A stretch of DNA of 64,000 nucleotides from Piezodorus guildinii (taxonomy: Eukaryota > Arthropoda > Insecta > Hemiptera > Pentatomidae): the NCBI GenBank assembly GCA_023052935.1, contig CM041294.1, positions 88,272,616-88,336,615 of the forward strand, given 5' to 3'. The translations under genes were made by a program, and so were the position numbers. The notes under the pieces are model-generated. The model did no database searches and had not been told where the DNA came from. It worked only from the letters and a program-made list of their open reading frames with translations. This document shows positions 35,518-47,300 of the stretch, one piece after another; the first letter of the stretch is position 1, and each line of letters begins with the position of its first letter.

Positions 35518-35925
35518 TTTTTATTGCTAGGTTCTTTTTAACTAAAATGATCCATTTTCACTCAACATTTCTTTATTTCTTTTTCCCTACGTTTTGGCAT
35601 TTGCCGTTTTCAAGGGTTCTTAAGTCATTCTTTTATATTGCACATATATAAATACATTTCGTCACATTTAAAAAAAAATATACAGGCTGAACTAGTCCTT
35701 GTCAGCTGTTATCAACTGTGGATAATAACAAGCTGACAAGGTAGTCCAGGCTATAATAGATTTTTTTTTTAATGTGACAAAATGTATTTTATATATGGCA
35801 ATATAAAAGAATGATTTAAGAACCCTAAAAATGACAAAGGCTGAAACGTAGGGAGAAATGAAAAAAAAGAAATTTTGAGTGAAAATGGATCATTTTATTT
35901 AAAAAGAACCAAGCAATACATTTAC
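35518..35925. repeat. About 400 bp near-palindrome (fold-back repeat)
   Basis: Left arm about 35518-35715, right arm about 35727-35925. The arms are highly similar in reverse: GGTTCTTTTTAACTAAAATG against its partner near 35888-35907, AATGATCCATTTTCACTCAA, and TTCTTTTATATTGC. The centre is CAGCTGTTATCAACTGTGGA and onward to TAATAACAAGCTG. Each arm contains the string CTACGTTTTGGC/GCTGAAACGTAG, reminiscent of Penelope-type repeat ends. No ORF. Confidence 0.75.
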
Positions 35926-36780
35926 ATTTATTCACTCAAACAAATTATACATTAAGTTTAGTTCTATGGGTAGGAATGTAAAGGTCAGAATGGCGTGATC
36001 TGGTTTCAAGTAAGTGATTGAGGATTTGAATTGAAGGATACTGGAAATGTAAGGAGGGTGTTGAGATTTAATGACTTGATGAGGTATGTTCCGAGGAAAT
36101 AATAAATTAGTTAACTTATACAAATGGTTATGTCATTGGCAGGAAAAGGTGGTCTGGTAACCTTGAGACTTTTGAGACTGCATAATAAATATTAAGTTAC
36201 CAGGTGAAATTTGATTGGTTTCGAGCTGAGCATTCATAAATCTTCTCATCTCATGAATTAAAGATAAAACAAAAAGAATTACACTAGGAATACAATTATA
36301 ATTTATAAATTACTTATAAATATCAAATTTTTATAAAATACATTTATCAAATAGTTAATTGAAAGTCATCTGATATCTGAGCTAAAACCATCATTAATAT
36401 CACAATTATTCAGGATTAATAATCCTAAAAACTAAAAATCTTATTAATTAAAAACAAAAATAAATCTAATAAATATTAAATAGTTGACTATGAAATGAAT
36501 ATGAAGGATGAGATGGCAGACAAAAAAGAAATTGCGGTTCTTTTATGACTGCCACCCAAATCATCTCATTCTTCATAAAAATACATATGAAGCAACAATA
36601 ATCAATAATTTCAGAAGTAAACATTTTTTTTTATTAGAATTGATTTTTTTTTTTTTTTTTTTTGGGGGGGGGATTAAAACTGGATGTGGAGGAGCAAAAA
36701 GTTAAATTTAACATACACGTATTTCTCTTTGTAAATAGGCATGATACATTCAAAAGAAAAAAAAAATTAATATATTAAAA
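35926..36780. other. Intergenic DNA, nothing recognised
   Basis: AT-rich with a T20G9-type homopolymer at 36645-36671. No coding support. Confidence 0.35.
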
Positions 36781-36785
36781 TATAT

Positions 36786-37195
36786 AAAAATCTGGTGCGG
36801 GCAACACACTACTTTCACTTACCGCCGTTGTTAAAATCGATTAAAGAATTTTCAAATACAGTTAGAGATAAAAATGAGTGAAACTATTAAAGAACTAATT
36901 AAATTGAATTTCTATAGAAACATGTGTTTTATTAAAAATATATTATATTATTATCTAAAATAATCAGTTTGTTTTATCGGTTTTTCATCACTATTAACTT
37001 TTACAAGCTTGTGTTGAGATAATATTTTTTCTAAAATCTTTAGCTTCCCAATAGTATATTATACATGTATATTACTGTTCTTATGTTCAAAAACACAAAA
37101 ATTGCAAAAAAACAAAAATTATGTTTGCACTTTTCTCCTTTAGTTCTAAAACAAATTCAACCTGCATATTTAGCTGTTATTTATCAGTAGCCTCA
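36786..37195 (+). repeat. Dispersed ACTTTCACTTACC-type repeat, 5' half
   Basis: Starts TCTGGTGCGGGCAACACACT, ACTTTCACTTACC, and continues to TTAGCTGTTATTTATCAGTA, where it changes to LINE-derived sequence. Confidence 0.7.
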
Positions 37196-37199
37196 TCTC

Positions 37200-37690
37200 T
37201 CTTCGGACCAAATATTTTAGTACCTTATTTTCTAAAACCTTTAGCCGTTGTCCGTCCTTCAAAGTAAACGGCCACGTTTCACCGTCGGAGGAATAACAGT
37301 TTAATAAATTCTAACCGTTAAGTTTTTAGACAGAAGCTAAGTAATTTCGCAACGGAATTATAACACGCATTTCCCGCGTTTAACCAGGTCTTTATTTCCT
37401 CCTGGATTTTTTTTTCGTTATCATTGAACCTAAATACTTAAATTTCTCTACGTGTTCAAAAGTATACCCTGATATGTCAATATCACTATGATTGCCACGG
37501 TCTCTGCTACAAATCATATATTTTGTCTTTTAGGTATTTATTTCGAGTCCTATTGCTTTACCGGTTTTTATCAACGGACTTGTATTTAGTTTTTTAGTTT
37601 CCGTGTCTTCCTTTAGCAGTACCAAATCATCGGCGTATCCCAGAACCGGAATTTTATCACCCAAATTTAAACCTTCTTAGTACATGTCAC
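37200..37690 (-). mobile_element. RTE-like reverse transcriptase fragment
   Basis: On minus: LGYADDLVLLKEDTETKKLN, GKAIGLEIN, KTKYMICSRDRGNH, DISGYTFEHVEKFKYLGSMI. This gives the YADD box plus the following palm and thumb motifs in the right order, with at least one stop. 5' and 3' truncated. Confidence 0.75.
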
Positions 37691-37899
37691 TTTTTCTTTA
37701 ATATATTCTAAAGCGACTTCGTCTGCATCACTTTCTGTTATTATGATTGCTATTAAGAAGTTTTTAAAAGAATATATTTTAAAGTACTTCCGAGTAAATG
37801 ACATTTTTAGTTTTATTTTCTTGTGGCAGAAGAACATACTGATTTTCTCCCCAACCCGATCTCAACGTAAATCTATTCCTACGTGTTTAAATGGAAAAA

Positions 37900-38192
37900 T
37901 ATAAATTAACGGGAAATTGAATTATTTAAAAATAAAAGGTAAATCATTTGGAATCATTGGGAAGCGAGGTTTTTTTTTCTCCCAAATTTTTCCCGTTTTT
38001 TCCCTGATTTTCGACTGATTCTTCGGTCCTATTGGTCGCAGCGTGATGTTATATAGCCTATAACCTTCCTCGTTAAATGGACTATCCAACACAAAAAGAA
38101 TTTTTCAATTAGAACCAGTAGTTTCTGAGATTAGCGCGTTCAAATAAACAAACAAACAAACAAACTCTTCAGCTTTATAATATTAGTATAGA
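37900..38192 (-). mobile_element. Helitron 5' terminus
   Basis: On minus, after an A: TCTATACTAATATTATAAAG, then CTGAAGAG, a (TTTG)n tract, and GAACGCGCTAATCTCAGAAA. This is the characteristic 5' end of a large insect Helitron group. The 3' end was not found within the window, so it may be fused with the neighbouring LINE fragment. Confidence 0.6.
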
Positions 38193-38544
38193 TATTAAAA
38201 GATACATTTGTATATTATTTTATATTTATCTGTGATATATATATATATTTTTTTAAACAACTACCCACTTAAATCCATGAAGTTTATAAGAGAAAGGAAT
38301 GCAGGTTCTATATTACGTAAGGAACATATTGCTTCTAAACCAAAGGCTTTAGAGGAAAGTGATGTGTCCAACTAAAAGGTTTTTCCTCCCCATTTAAAGT
38401 GTATCTACTTCAAAGAGGCAAAGTAAACCCCAAGACCTATCCAAAATTTATATGGGAAGAAGACAAAAAAGCTAGGACAAAAAAATGACATTAAAGATGG
38501 ACACAGGGCGAAAGAAAACAGACAAAATGTACTTAGATGACCAA

Positions 38545-38900
38545 AAAATATAAGAATTAAATAAAGAACAATATTTTTTACAGAAAAGGCAAGTGCATAT
38601 TTTCTTAATATTTCACTATTCACACTACTCATAATGACTAGAAGGCATGTTTGGGAAGAAAGAAGCTTAAAATCCATTTTTGTTTTAAATAGAAAACTAG
38701 CCAATAAAAAAAAAAAAAAAAACTCAGCAGTCGCAAAAAGACAAAGTATATTTAGCAGGCAAAAAATAAGAATTAAATAAAGTATACTTTTTACAGAAGT
38801 GGCAAGTACAAACTTTCTTAATATTTCACTATTCACACAACTCATAATGACTAGAAGACATGTCTAGGAAGAAAGAAGCTTAAAATCCAATTTTATTGCG
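38545..38900. repeat. Tandem duplication, unit about 214 bp
   Basis: 38545-38685 and 38760-38898 share AAGAATTAAATAAAG, TTAATATTTCACTATTCACA and GAAGAAAGAAGCTTAAAATC with scattered differences. Noncoding. The related minus-strand ORF is only a by-product (MSCVNSEILRK and MSSVNSEILRK occur twice). Confidence 0.75.
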
Positions 38901-39925
38901 CAAGAGTTATTTTTTAATTTAGAAAATATCATCATAGTTAAGTTTGCTAAAACAAATAGCCAATAAAAAACAAACTCAAAGCTGCAGTGCTACATTACTA
39001 ATATTATTTATTTTTTAAATGATGAAAAAACATTTGGCTGCTTACCTCACAAAATAAAGAAAATTAAATTTGATTTAATGAAAATTAACTATCCCCTAAC
39101 TCTCTAGATAGCTGTGGGGATGCATAAAGACAATAGTACTAAAACATGAAACTTCTTGGGAAACACCATAATCATATTCTATATATTCTGGCCTCTGCCA
39201 GCTGATATGAGTACCAACATGATAGTCCATTATTTTAGGGGATAATACAACTAAAAAATATATAACAGTTTAAGAAGATAAAAAACCAATTAAATTTTGT
39301 AACAAAATTAATATGAAAATATAAAAAGAGTATTATGTAACAAAAAAAAAAAAAGCAATAATTAAAAATTTAACTATGGATATGTATTAAAATATGTAAA
39401 AATGATGTAAATATAGTATTAAGTAAACAAAAAAAAGTGGAGCATGAATAAGAATAAAAAAATAAAGGGAAAAAATAATGTTGAGTTAAAAAAGAGAACA
39501 AAAATACTTAATAATATGAAAGACGTACCAACGGTAGCAGGGGTTCTAAATATAAACAGTAATGTGATACACTTCGATGAAAATGCAAAATTAGATAACT
39601 AGAGAAAAAACAGTTGAGGACATAGTGAAAAAAGGGATGCCTTGATAACAAAATTAATAATAAAAATATACATAAATAATTCTTCATGAAATTATTGATT
39701 TGTCGATTGCCACTGATCTGCTATAAAAATAATAAATAAACATTTTTTCTATACAATTATAATATAAAAATTTCTTTAAAATAAATATTTATAATTTTAT
39801 GCTTCTTCTCCAATTTTCCTTTTTCTGCTCTGATTCTTTGGGCCGGTATTTAGAGCTGGAACATATTTTAAGTGTAAAGAAATATATATTTAGTAAAACT
39901 ATAGTATAACTAAATTGAATATTAG
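38901..39925. other. Intergenic DNA, nothing recognised
   Basis: Very AT-rich with many A runs. No motif supports a gene or a defined element. Confidence 0.35.
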
Positions 39926-39929
39926 ATAC

Positions 39930-40486
39930 AACTGAATTGATAATAAGTTTATAGCGTTTTTCAATATTTTAATTTAATCCTCTCTGTGTTTATAAAATCA
40001 TTTTTACTTGATCAAGAATGTTTATATATTCTAAAAAAGGATTAGTTAAGGTGCTTTTATGCATCAGTTTCAACCGAGATTCCTTATCTTTAAGTGGTAT
40101 TTTGCTTGCTCAAAATGGAGAGAAAAAAATTCATTTTCGTCATTTAATAAATTTTTTTATTTTCGAAAATGGAAATCCGCTGCATAGACGGTTAACAAAA
40201 TTTGCAGAGAGTATGGTGGTGATGCCTTAGGAGAAAGCACCATCAGTAAGTGGTTTGCTCGATTTAGAACCGGAAATTTTGACTTGGAAGATACAAAGCA
40301 CCCAGGTCATCCTTCAACTGTTGTTGACCAAATTCAAGCATTGGTCATTGATAACCCTCAGTCTATGACACAGGGTATCATAAAACATAATTGATTATAA
40401 ATATTTACAAGAATCTGAAGTTTTTATTGAAATCACCTGTAAACAATGCTACAAACTTATTTTACTACCCAATATTTCAGACACAA
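39930..40486 (+). mobile_element. Internally deleted mariner
   Basis: A degenerate 5' end near AATAAGTTTATAGCG (39943). A transposase N-terminus is split by one frameshift near 40225 and continues ESTISKWFARFRTGNFDLED then VVDQIQALVIDNPQSMTQGI (40235-40380). It jumps directly to the 3' end with TTGTAAATATTTATAATC-type sequence and the inverted terminal repeat ending CTACAAACTTATTTTACTAC. The whole catalytic domain is deleted. Confidence 0.7.
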
Positions 40487-40914
40487 TACAACACTTTTAA
40501 CTATTATTTTAAAATTATAGATATCTCCAGAGTTAAAAAAATAATAATAATTTTTAAACATTAAACACTCAATGTATAGAAGTAATTATGTATATCGCCG
40601 ACGAAAGTTGCTCTCAGAAATCTTGATTTGAACTGATTAGTTTTTTTCGTATTCCAAGCTTATTAGGCTCAGTAACTTTAGAAGAAATATTCTGATAGCT
40701 TATAAAGTTGACTTTAACTACAAAGATGAGAAGACTAAAAAAAAAAGTTGTTACAACTATAACAAACTATTTTAATTAGGATAAAGTCAACACTATATTA
40801 AAGCCCATTCTATCATATGTTAATATGAATAGTTTAATCAAAATTTTAAAAAAATGTGCGAAATGCATGTTATAAAGCGGCACTTTTGGTTCATAGAATT
40901 TTGCTGGTTTATTC

Positions 40915-41105
40915 ATTTAACGTCACTTTTATGCTACTATGGCTAATCAGACGATGCTGCAGTGGGAGTCCTAAATTTTGCCTATCCAGGTTTTTTCAAG
41001 AATCTGACTTCACAAAGGCTTAAGACCACCATTTTAGGTTCCATTCGAAGAACAGCATAAACACAAATGTTTTACTCCCATTAAAAAATCCTAGGATTTG
41101 AAAAA
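40915..41105 (-). repeat. SINE family B, degenerate
   Basis: On minus: CCTAGGATTTTTTAATGGGA, GTAAAACATTTGTG and GACTCCCACTGCAGCATCG match the family-B body. The B-box is eroded. It lies just downstream of the FAN1 stop. Confidence 0.6.
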
Positions 41106-41239
41106 TCATAAGCTTTGATGAAAGTCATTTAACAACCCATTTTTGAATAACTTTTTGCTTTCAAGATTAAATTCAACATACCTTTATGGGAGACTTGGTT
41201 TTTATTAAGTCACTATTTCAAGAATTAAATGTTACAGTA

Positions 41240-41389
41240 TCAATAATTATTTAAATAATTAAAATAATAAAACTCACTGTTAACTCGACAGACTTCAGCA
41301 TTAGCACCAAACTCATCTAGTTTTTGTAGCCACTTTATCTGATTAGGAGAGAGTGTATCACTTGGTCCTTTGACTTCAGTAAAAATGCA
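41240..41389 (-). CDS. FAN1: FAN1 last recognisable exon (E-x-K motif)
   Basis: The acceptor is TCTTTTAG. It encodes CIFTEVKGPSDTLSPNQIKW, then LQKLDEFGANAEVCRVN. EVK supplies the second catalytic pair, and QIKWL...AEVCRV is the normal FAN1 C-terminus. After GTTAACA a perfect donor GTGAGT (41277-41272) suggests splicing to a tiny terminal exon. If unspliced, translation continues SEFYYFNYLNNY to the stop TGA at 41242-41240. Family length allows either. Confidence 0.88.
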   Translation of the reverse strand, partial: CIFTEVKGPSDTLSPNQIKWLQKLDEFGANAEVCRVNSEFYYFNYLNNY

Positions 41390-44300
41390 CTAAAAGAGTT
41401 TGAAATTTCATTAATATAATGTTTAAAAAATCTGGTGCACACTACAACGACTTTCACTTACCTCCATCATTAAAATCAATTTAAGAATTTTTAAATATAT
41501 TTAGAAATGAAAATAAATGGTCAAAGAATTAATTAAATTGAGTTTCAATAGAAATATGTAATTTATTAAATAATTTATTATCTTATTGCGAACGATAATC
41601 AGTTTGTTTTATCGGTTTTTCATCACTCTGTTAATTTTTATAATTTTGTGTATAAGATAAATTTTTTCTAAAATCTTTAGCTATCCAACGGTATATTGTA
41701 CATATATCTTACTGTTTTTATGTACAAAAACACAAAATTGCATAAAAAAATATTTTTACTCTTTTCTCCTTTTGTTGGTTATAAAATTCATTAAACTTGT
41801 TTATTTAGCTGTTTTTCAGCAAGCTAATCAGATGATATGGTTAATATTATGAAATATACAAAACTAAACATACTTTAGAGGAAAACAATTTTAAATATTG
41901 GCATTTCAACCCTGTCAGACAATTTTAATCAGAAAGAACCTACTATTAAAGCCTATTTAATTTTACATTGATATAATGAGTTTAATCGAAATCGTTAGAG
42001 CTGTTTTTGAGAAAATTGTAAAAAGCTGCAAAATGCATGGTATAAAGTAGTATTGGTCGGCACTTTCGGTCAGCCGATTTTTGTGAAAAAAGTTGCTGTA
42101 ACATCTCGGCCATAAAGTGGTCTTAATATGACGTTTCAGTTTCGTATGTCTTTTCATTTTCACTATAGACTTACCATGCACACAGACCTTTTTGCAGGAC
42201 TTGGTCATTTGGACTCAGGAGACCCTAAAATGTTTATTTTTGGTGAAAACTCAAATTTGAAAATTTTCACGATCGCAATAATTTTTAATATGTCATATAT
42301 AGTGAAAGTAATAATTAATATCGATTGAAATAGTAATATGATAAATATATTAATACTTTATTAGATTTGGAATCCCAAAGCGTTAAATCTGGAAGGCCAC
42401 TTCTTCTTGATCTGTAGTCTTCTATAAGGTAATTCGCTATTTGAAGGAAAACATCGGTAGTGAGGCAGGATAAGAACACTTGAGCCTGAAAATAAATGAT
42501 CAATTGAAAAATAAGGTTAATTATTATGTTATAGTTAACCATGAATAGTATATTGTGATATACCCATTTTTTGTAAGTAAAGTATTTATTTATTTATTAT
42601 TTGAGTATTGTGTTAGGCAGGCTAACAATATAATACAAAGTGAAATTTAAATAACAGGCCTTAATTGGTTGTTTGTTTACAAACATAGAATCCATTTTGG
42701 ATGGAAGGGTTTTACCAGGTAAAAATGAACCAGGTACAAATTGGTAGGTACCTTTATACCTGGTCATAGTTAGTTCTGAGTGGGGACCTGAGGGAGGTAG
42801 GAGTTGCTGTCTGAACATGGAGAATAATTATAGTTAGCCTGCATATTGTTTGTAAGTTATTATTATGATTAAAAAGTTATATAAAAGATTATGTGCCTGA
42901 TTGTCCAGAACCCATACCATACCCTGAGAGTTAATTAAATTTTAATGAAGCTATTATTGAGTGAATTATTTTTTTCTTAAAAGAATATTTTTTAAAAATT
43001 AGTATATTACAATATATTTGACAGTTTCTATAATCTGGTATAGTAGGCAGTTTCTCTTAGGATTTTACTCACTTTAAAATGTTAATTATAATTTCTCATT
43101 TTTGAATAATTCTATGTGATTACTTATGATGATTGTACAGTTGAGGCATTACTAACAAACAGTTGAAGAATATTAATTTTTTTATAAAAATTGAATATTG
43201 CATCTTTTCCAGTAAGGTTTTAAAAATGATAAATGATAACATTTTTACAATTTTGGTTATTTTCAGTCTAGGTCTGCTCCCATGTCACCTTTGGGAGCGA
43301 TTACACATTATGTTTCTGCACATGGGCAAATCATAGACGATTATTGATCTTGAATCTGTGTTGCAACATCATTCTTCCCCTTGACATTCCTTCTTTGTGT
43401 TTGAGATTCCATTTTTAATATATAGTTTACGAGCTATTGTGTAATTTAAATAATGTTGAATAGATTGGTGAAAGCATTCTATGACTAGAATAATTTTATT
43501 TAAGCTTTTTCACGTGTTTTAATTAAATTGTCCATATTAAACATTATTAAAATAACAAATTATTTATATAATGATCATTATAACTTGCTGATTTATTTAG
43601 TCCTAGATTTCAAACATATAGATCATACTTCAGTTGGACTGTTAATAATATTCCTTTTTAAAAGTCTGAGACTAAACCTCCTAATTGTTCTCATTTTTAC
43701 CAGACAGTCTGGAAATAAGAGTTGGAACAAGCTCTAACTTCTTGATTTCAGGTCAGAAACTGTTGGAACATGAATAAAATGTACTGAGCATGTCTTGTCT
43801 TATCTCTAAGGCAAGGAGGGATCGGAATTAAAAATATTATTATAATGCTCACATATTTTCATAAATAGTTCATATTTTAATGATCCTCAATTTTTTTTGT
43901 ATTCAATAAGACATTTGTGAATTTCAATAAATATAATTTAATTTTTAAAAAAGATTTTAATAGATTGTTAACCATAGAATTTAAAAACACTTTTAGCATC
44001 ATTTTATCTGTTAGCCAAAGTAAGTAGAATAGAAGAATCAAAATAAAAAATATAAATGGGAAAAGTAATGCAGAACTGAATAAATTATAAATAATATTAC
44101 ATATAATTGTGAGAGAATATAATTTTGTAAAAATATTTATCATTAAGATAATAACCTCTTCAAGATTCCCAGGTTCAAGTAAGCTCCAATCCACAGGACC
44201 AACGATGCCAAAATATTTCTCTGTGACTTTTCCTAAATATCCTGCTGCAGTATCTTCAGCAATTTCATCCAATGTTTTCTAAAGTCAAGCCAAAAAAAGG

Positions 44301-47300
44301 AGTTAAAAATGTATACAATAGTAATTTATGGGGCCCAATACAATGGCGGTTCAGATTTGATTATAATCTCAATAATTTAAAGAATTCAATGCAAATATTT
44401 AGACCTACATTCTTCAGGTCTAAAAAAGACGTAGGACAAAAACCTTGTCATTAAATAGTTGAAACTGAAGATTGTATTTCCTTGACCACCTTGTGAATTT
44501 CCCAACATTCAACTATTGAAATTAATTTAAAACATTTCGTATTATTAAATATTTTAAATAAAAACTTGTTTTAACTTACTTTATCATTATCTACACCTAT
44601 CTCTCTTTCCACGACAATACGGAGACGCCCTGCATATTGTTAAAGAGCTGGCACGTCAGACCATGAGGGAGGCCATTACCCACCGAAACCTCCTCCTAAA
44701 TCTAAAGAGGGAGATGTCTTAACCAGTTCCTTTTCAGCCTTCTTTTTACAAGTTCCGGCATGTCCGTTGTCACCATGTTTTGAATGAGCATGTTGTAATG
44801 TCCGTGAAGTTTGTCATGGAATTTTTTGTATGAAGTAAGAATGTAGTCTTGAACAGTAGATATCTAAAGGTTTATTAATGAAGTATAAGGGTGAGCGTGT
44901 TATTCTCGACGTTTATGATTAGAAAGTGTGTATTTTTTTAATGTGAGTCTTTTTACCAGTTCTGAAAACTTGAGATGCATATGTCCATAAGGGTTTTAAA
45001 AGGTAATTATAAGTATTGAGACGGTGCCTAATTTCCAGTGTGAATCATTAATGAAGAATAGAGAACAATAGTCATAGTCTTCTTTAGGCATAAGCGTGTC
45101 TGTCTGGCATGTGGTCCCATTCTCATTCTATTCCCAGGTCATTCCTCTCTCAAAAGTGAGTCCTAATTAATTAAATGTGTTAGTCTGTGGAATGGATTCA
45201 TTGTTCATTTTTACTGGAGGAAAGGTACTGTGTCTGAGAGTTAAGGTAATGAATTGAGATTTTTTATGAGTGTCTTTATAGATGTTTTGAGAATTATTTT
45301 CGAAAATCTGGTGCAGGCAGCACACAACTTTCACTTACCCCTGTTTTTAAAATTGATTACAGAATTTTTAAATAGTTTGTAAATAAAAATGAGTGAAACT
45401 ATTAAAGAATTAATTAAATTGAATTTCTATAGAAACATGTGTTTTATTAAAAATCTATTATTATTATTATTATCTAGTATATTATTATTGTAATTTATAT
45501 TGTGTAGGTTTTTTTTTCTCATGTTATTTTTCCTACTGTTTTAAGCAAAACATTGCATTATTATCATTATGTAAATCGAACGATGATTGAAACTATATTA
45601 TCATGATAAAAGGATAACTGAAATCATGTAAAAAAACTTATTTGTAGCTATATGTACTTGTAAATATTGAATATAAATAAATATTATTATTATTATTATC
45701 TAAAATAATCAGTTAGTTTCATCGGTTTTTCATTACTATTAACTTTTACAAGCTTGTGTTGAGATATTTTTTTCTAAAATCTTTAGCTTCCCAATAGTAT
45801 ATTACTGTTCTTATGTTCAAAAACACAAAAATTGCAAAAAAAACAAAAATTATGTTGCACTTTTCTCCTTTAGTTCTAAAACAAATTCAACCTGCATATT
45901 TAGCTGTTAGAGAAGAAAAGAAACTTTATTTACATTTTTACATATTGACAAAAAATTTATAAATGATTTTGGATGAGACATCCTTACAATCATCAAATGT
46001 TTGGTTCATTTGGTAGTTATAATCTAATTATCTAATCTATAATTAGTGGTAAAATTAAATTGATATTAACTATGGTAGTAGGAAAAACTAAATAAAAAAC
46101 CTACATATAAAAAACAACAAAAAAACAAAAAAAAAAAAAAAATAGATAACGCAATTGATAATATAAAATTAGAAATTAAAATAAACTAGCTTAAGTTAGC
46201 AACACATGTTTAGTTCTTTTATGAGTGTAGCGTTTTAGAGATGCTTTATTGTAGTTACCGATTTCCTTTATTAAAGGATTTTTGGAAACTGGTGTTTTAC
46301 TGAAGTAAGAAGCTGTTTGAGTATGGACAAAATGTTTAATTGTTGGAAGCTGTAAGTCCTGGAGCATAGATGATATTTTAGTGTAGCGGGGGTAATTGTT
46401 AATTATCCGCATTGATAGATTTTGAATTCTTTCAAGTTTTTGGTAGTTAGTCAAGCAGGTTGAGCTCCAGACTGGCGAGGCGTATGTAATTAACGGGCGA
46501 ATAACTGATTTGTATATTATTAATTTGTTATGAGAGCTCAAATGGGATTTTTTGTTGAAGTATGGGAACATTTTAAATATTAATTTTTTGGCTTTATCGA
46601 TTTTTCTATTGATATGGTCTGTGAATGTAAGAGATTTGTCTAATGTTATGCCTAGGTACTGTAGGGATTTTGACCAAGGGATGAGAGCTGAATTTATCTT
46701 GATTTGTGGGCGACGTTTAGCGAAAAGAATTGCTTCGGATTTGGTGGGATTAATTTTCAATTTCCATTTTATGCAATATTTGTGAAATTTTTTAAAATAT
46801 TGTTGAAGGCGATTCACTATTGTATCGATGCGATATGATGAGGTATACAATTCTTTTAGCTGTTATTTATCAATGCTAACAAGATGATATGCCTGATTTT
46901 TTTAAATCTACAAAATTAAAGGTACTTAAGAGGAAGAAAATAAAAATCATTAGAGCCGTTTTTGAGAAAATCGCAAAAAGCTGATTTTATTGACAAATTT
47001 TCTGTAACAACTCGAGCGTATAGTTGTCTTATATATGAAATTTTGTTTATGCCCTGGAGTTACCACACACATACACGAACACACTTTTTGTGGGATTTGG
47101 TCATATGGACTTAGGGGGCCCTAAAACCTGTATTTCCATTGAAAACTCAAATTCCAAAATTTTCAAGATAGCAATACTTTCCCTTACTATATATTTCATA
47201 TATAAGTAAGTGAAAGTAAAAATTGGAAGATAAAATGAAAAATGATAAATCTCAACACAAATAAAAAAAAATTAAACCAAATAAGTAAAGTTACATCAAA

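Larger units (their letters stand above)
45303..47220 (+). repeat. Dispersed ACTTTCACTTACC-type repeat with two insertions
   Basis: Start TCTGGTGCAGGCAGCACACA, ACTTTCACTTACC. End CATATATAAGTAAGTGAAAG. Two interruptions: a LINE-tail-like piece with ATT repeats (about 45455-45690) and a jockey element (45910-46854). Without them the copy is close to 750 bp. Confidence 0.7.

Noticed and set aside
38405..38845. Minus-strand 146-codon hydrophobic ORF with an internal repeat
   Set aside because: The repeat simply mirrors the 214 bp DNA duplication; Phe/Leu-rich composition comes from A/T runs, with no start context or splice structure.
44580..44760. Plus-strand peptide with ELARQTMREAITHRNLLLNL
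   Set aside because: Overlaps antisense a jockey-type fragment better supported on the minus strand; no family motif.
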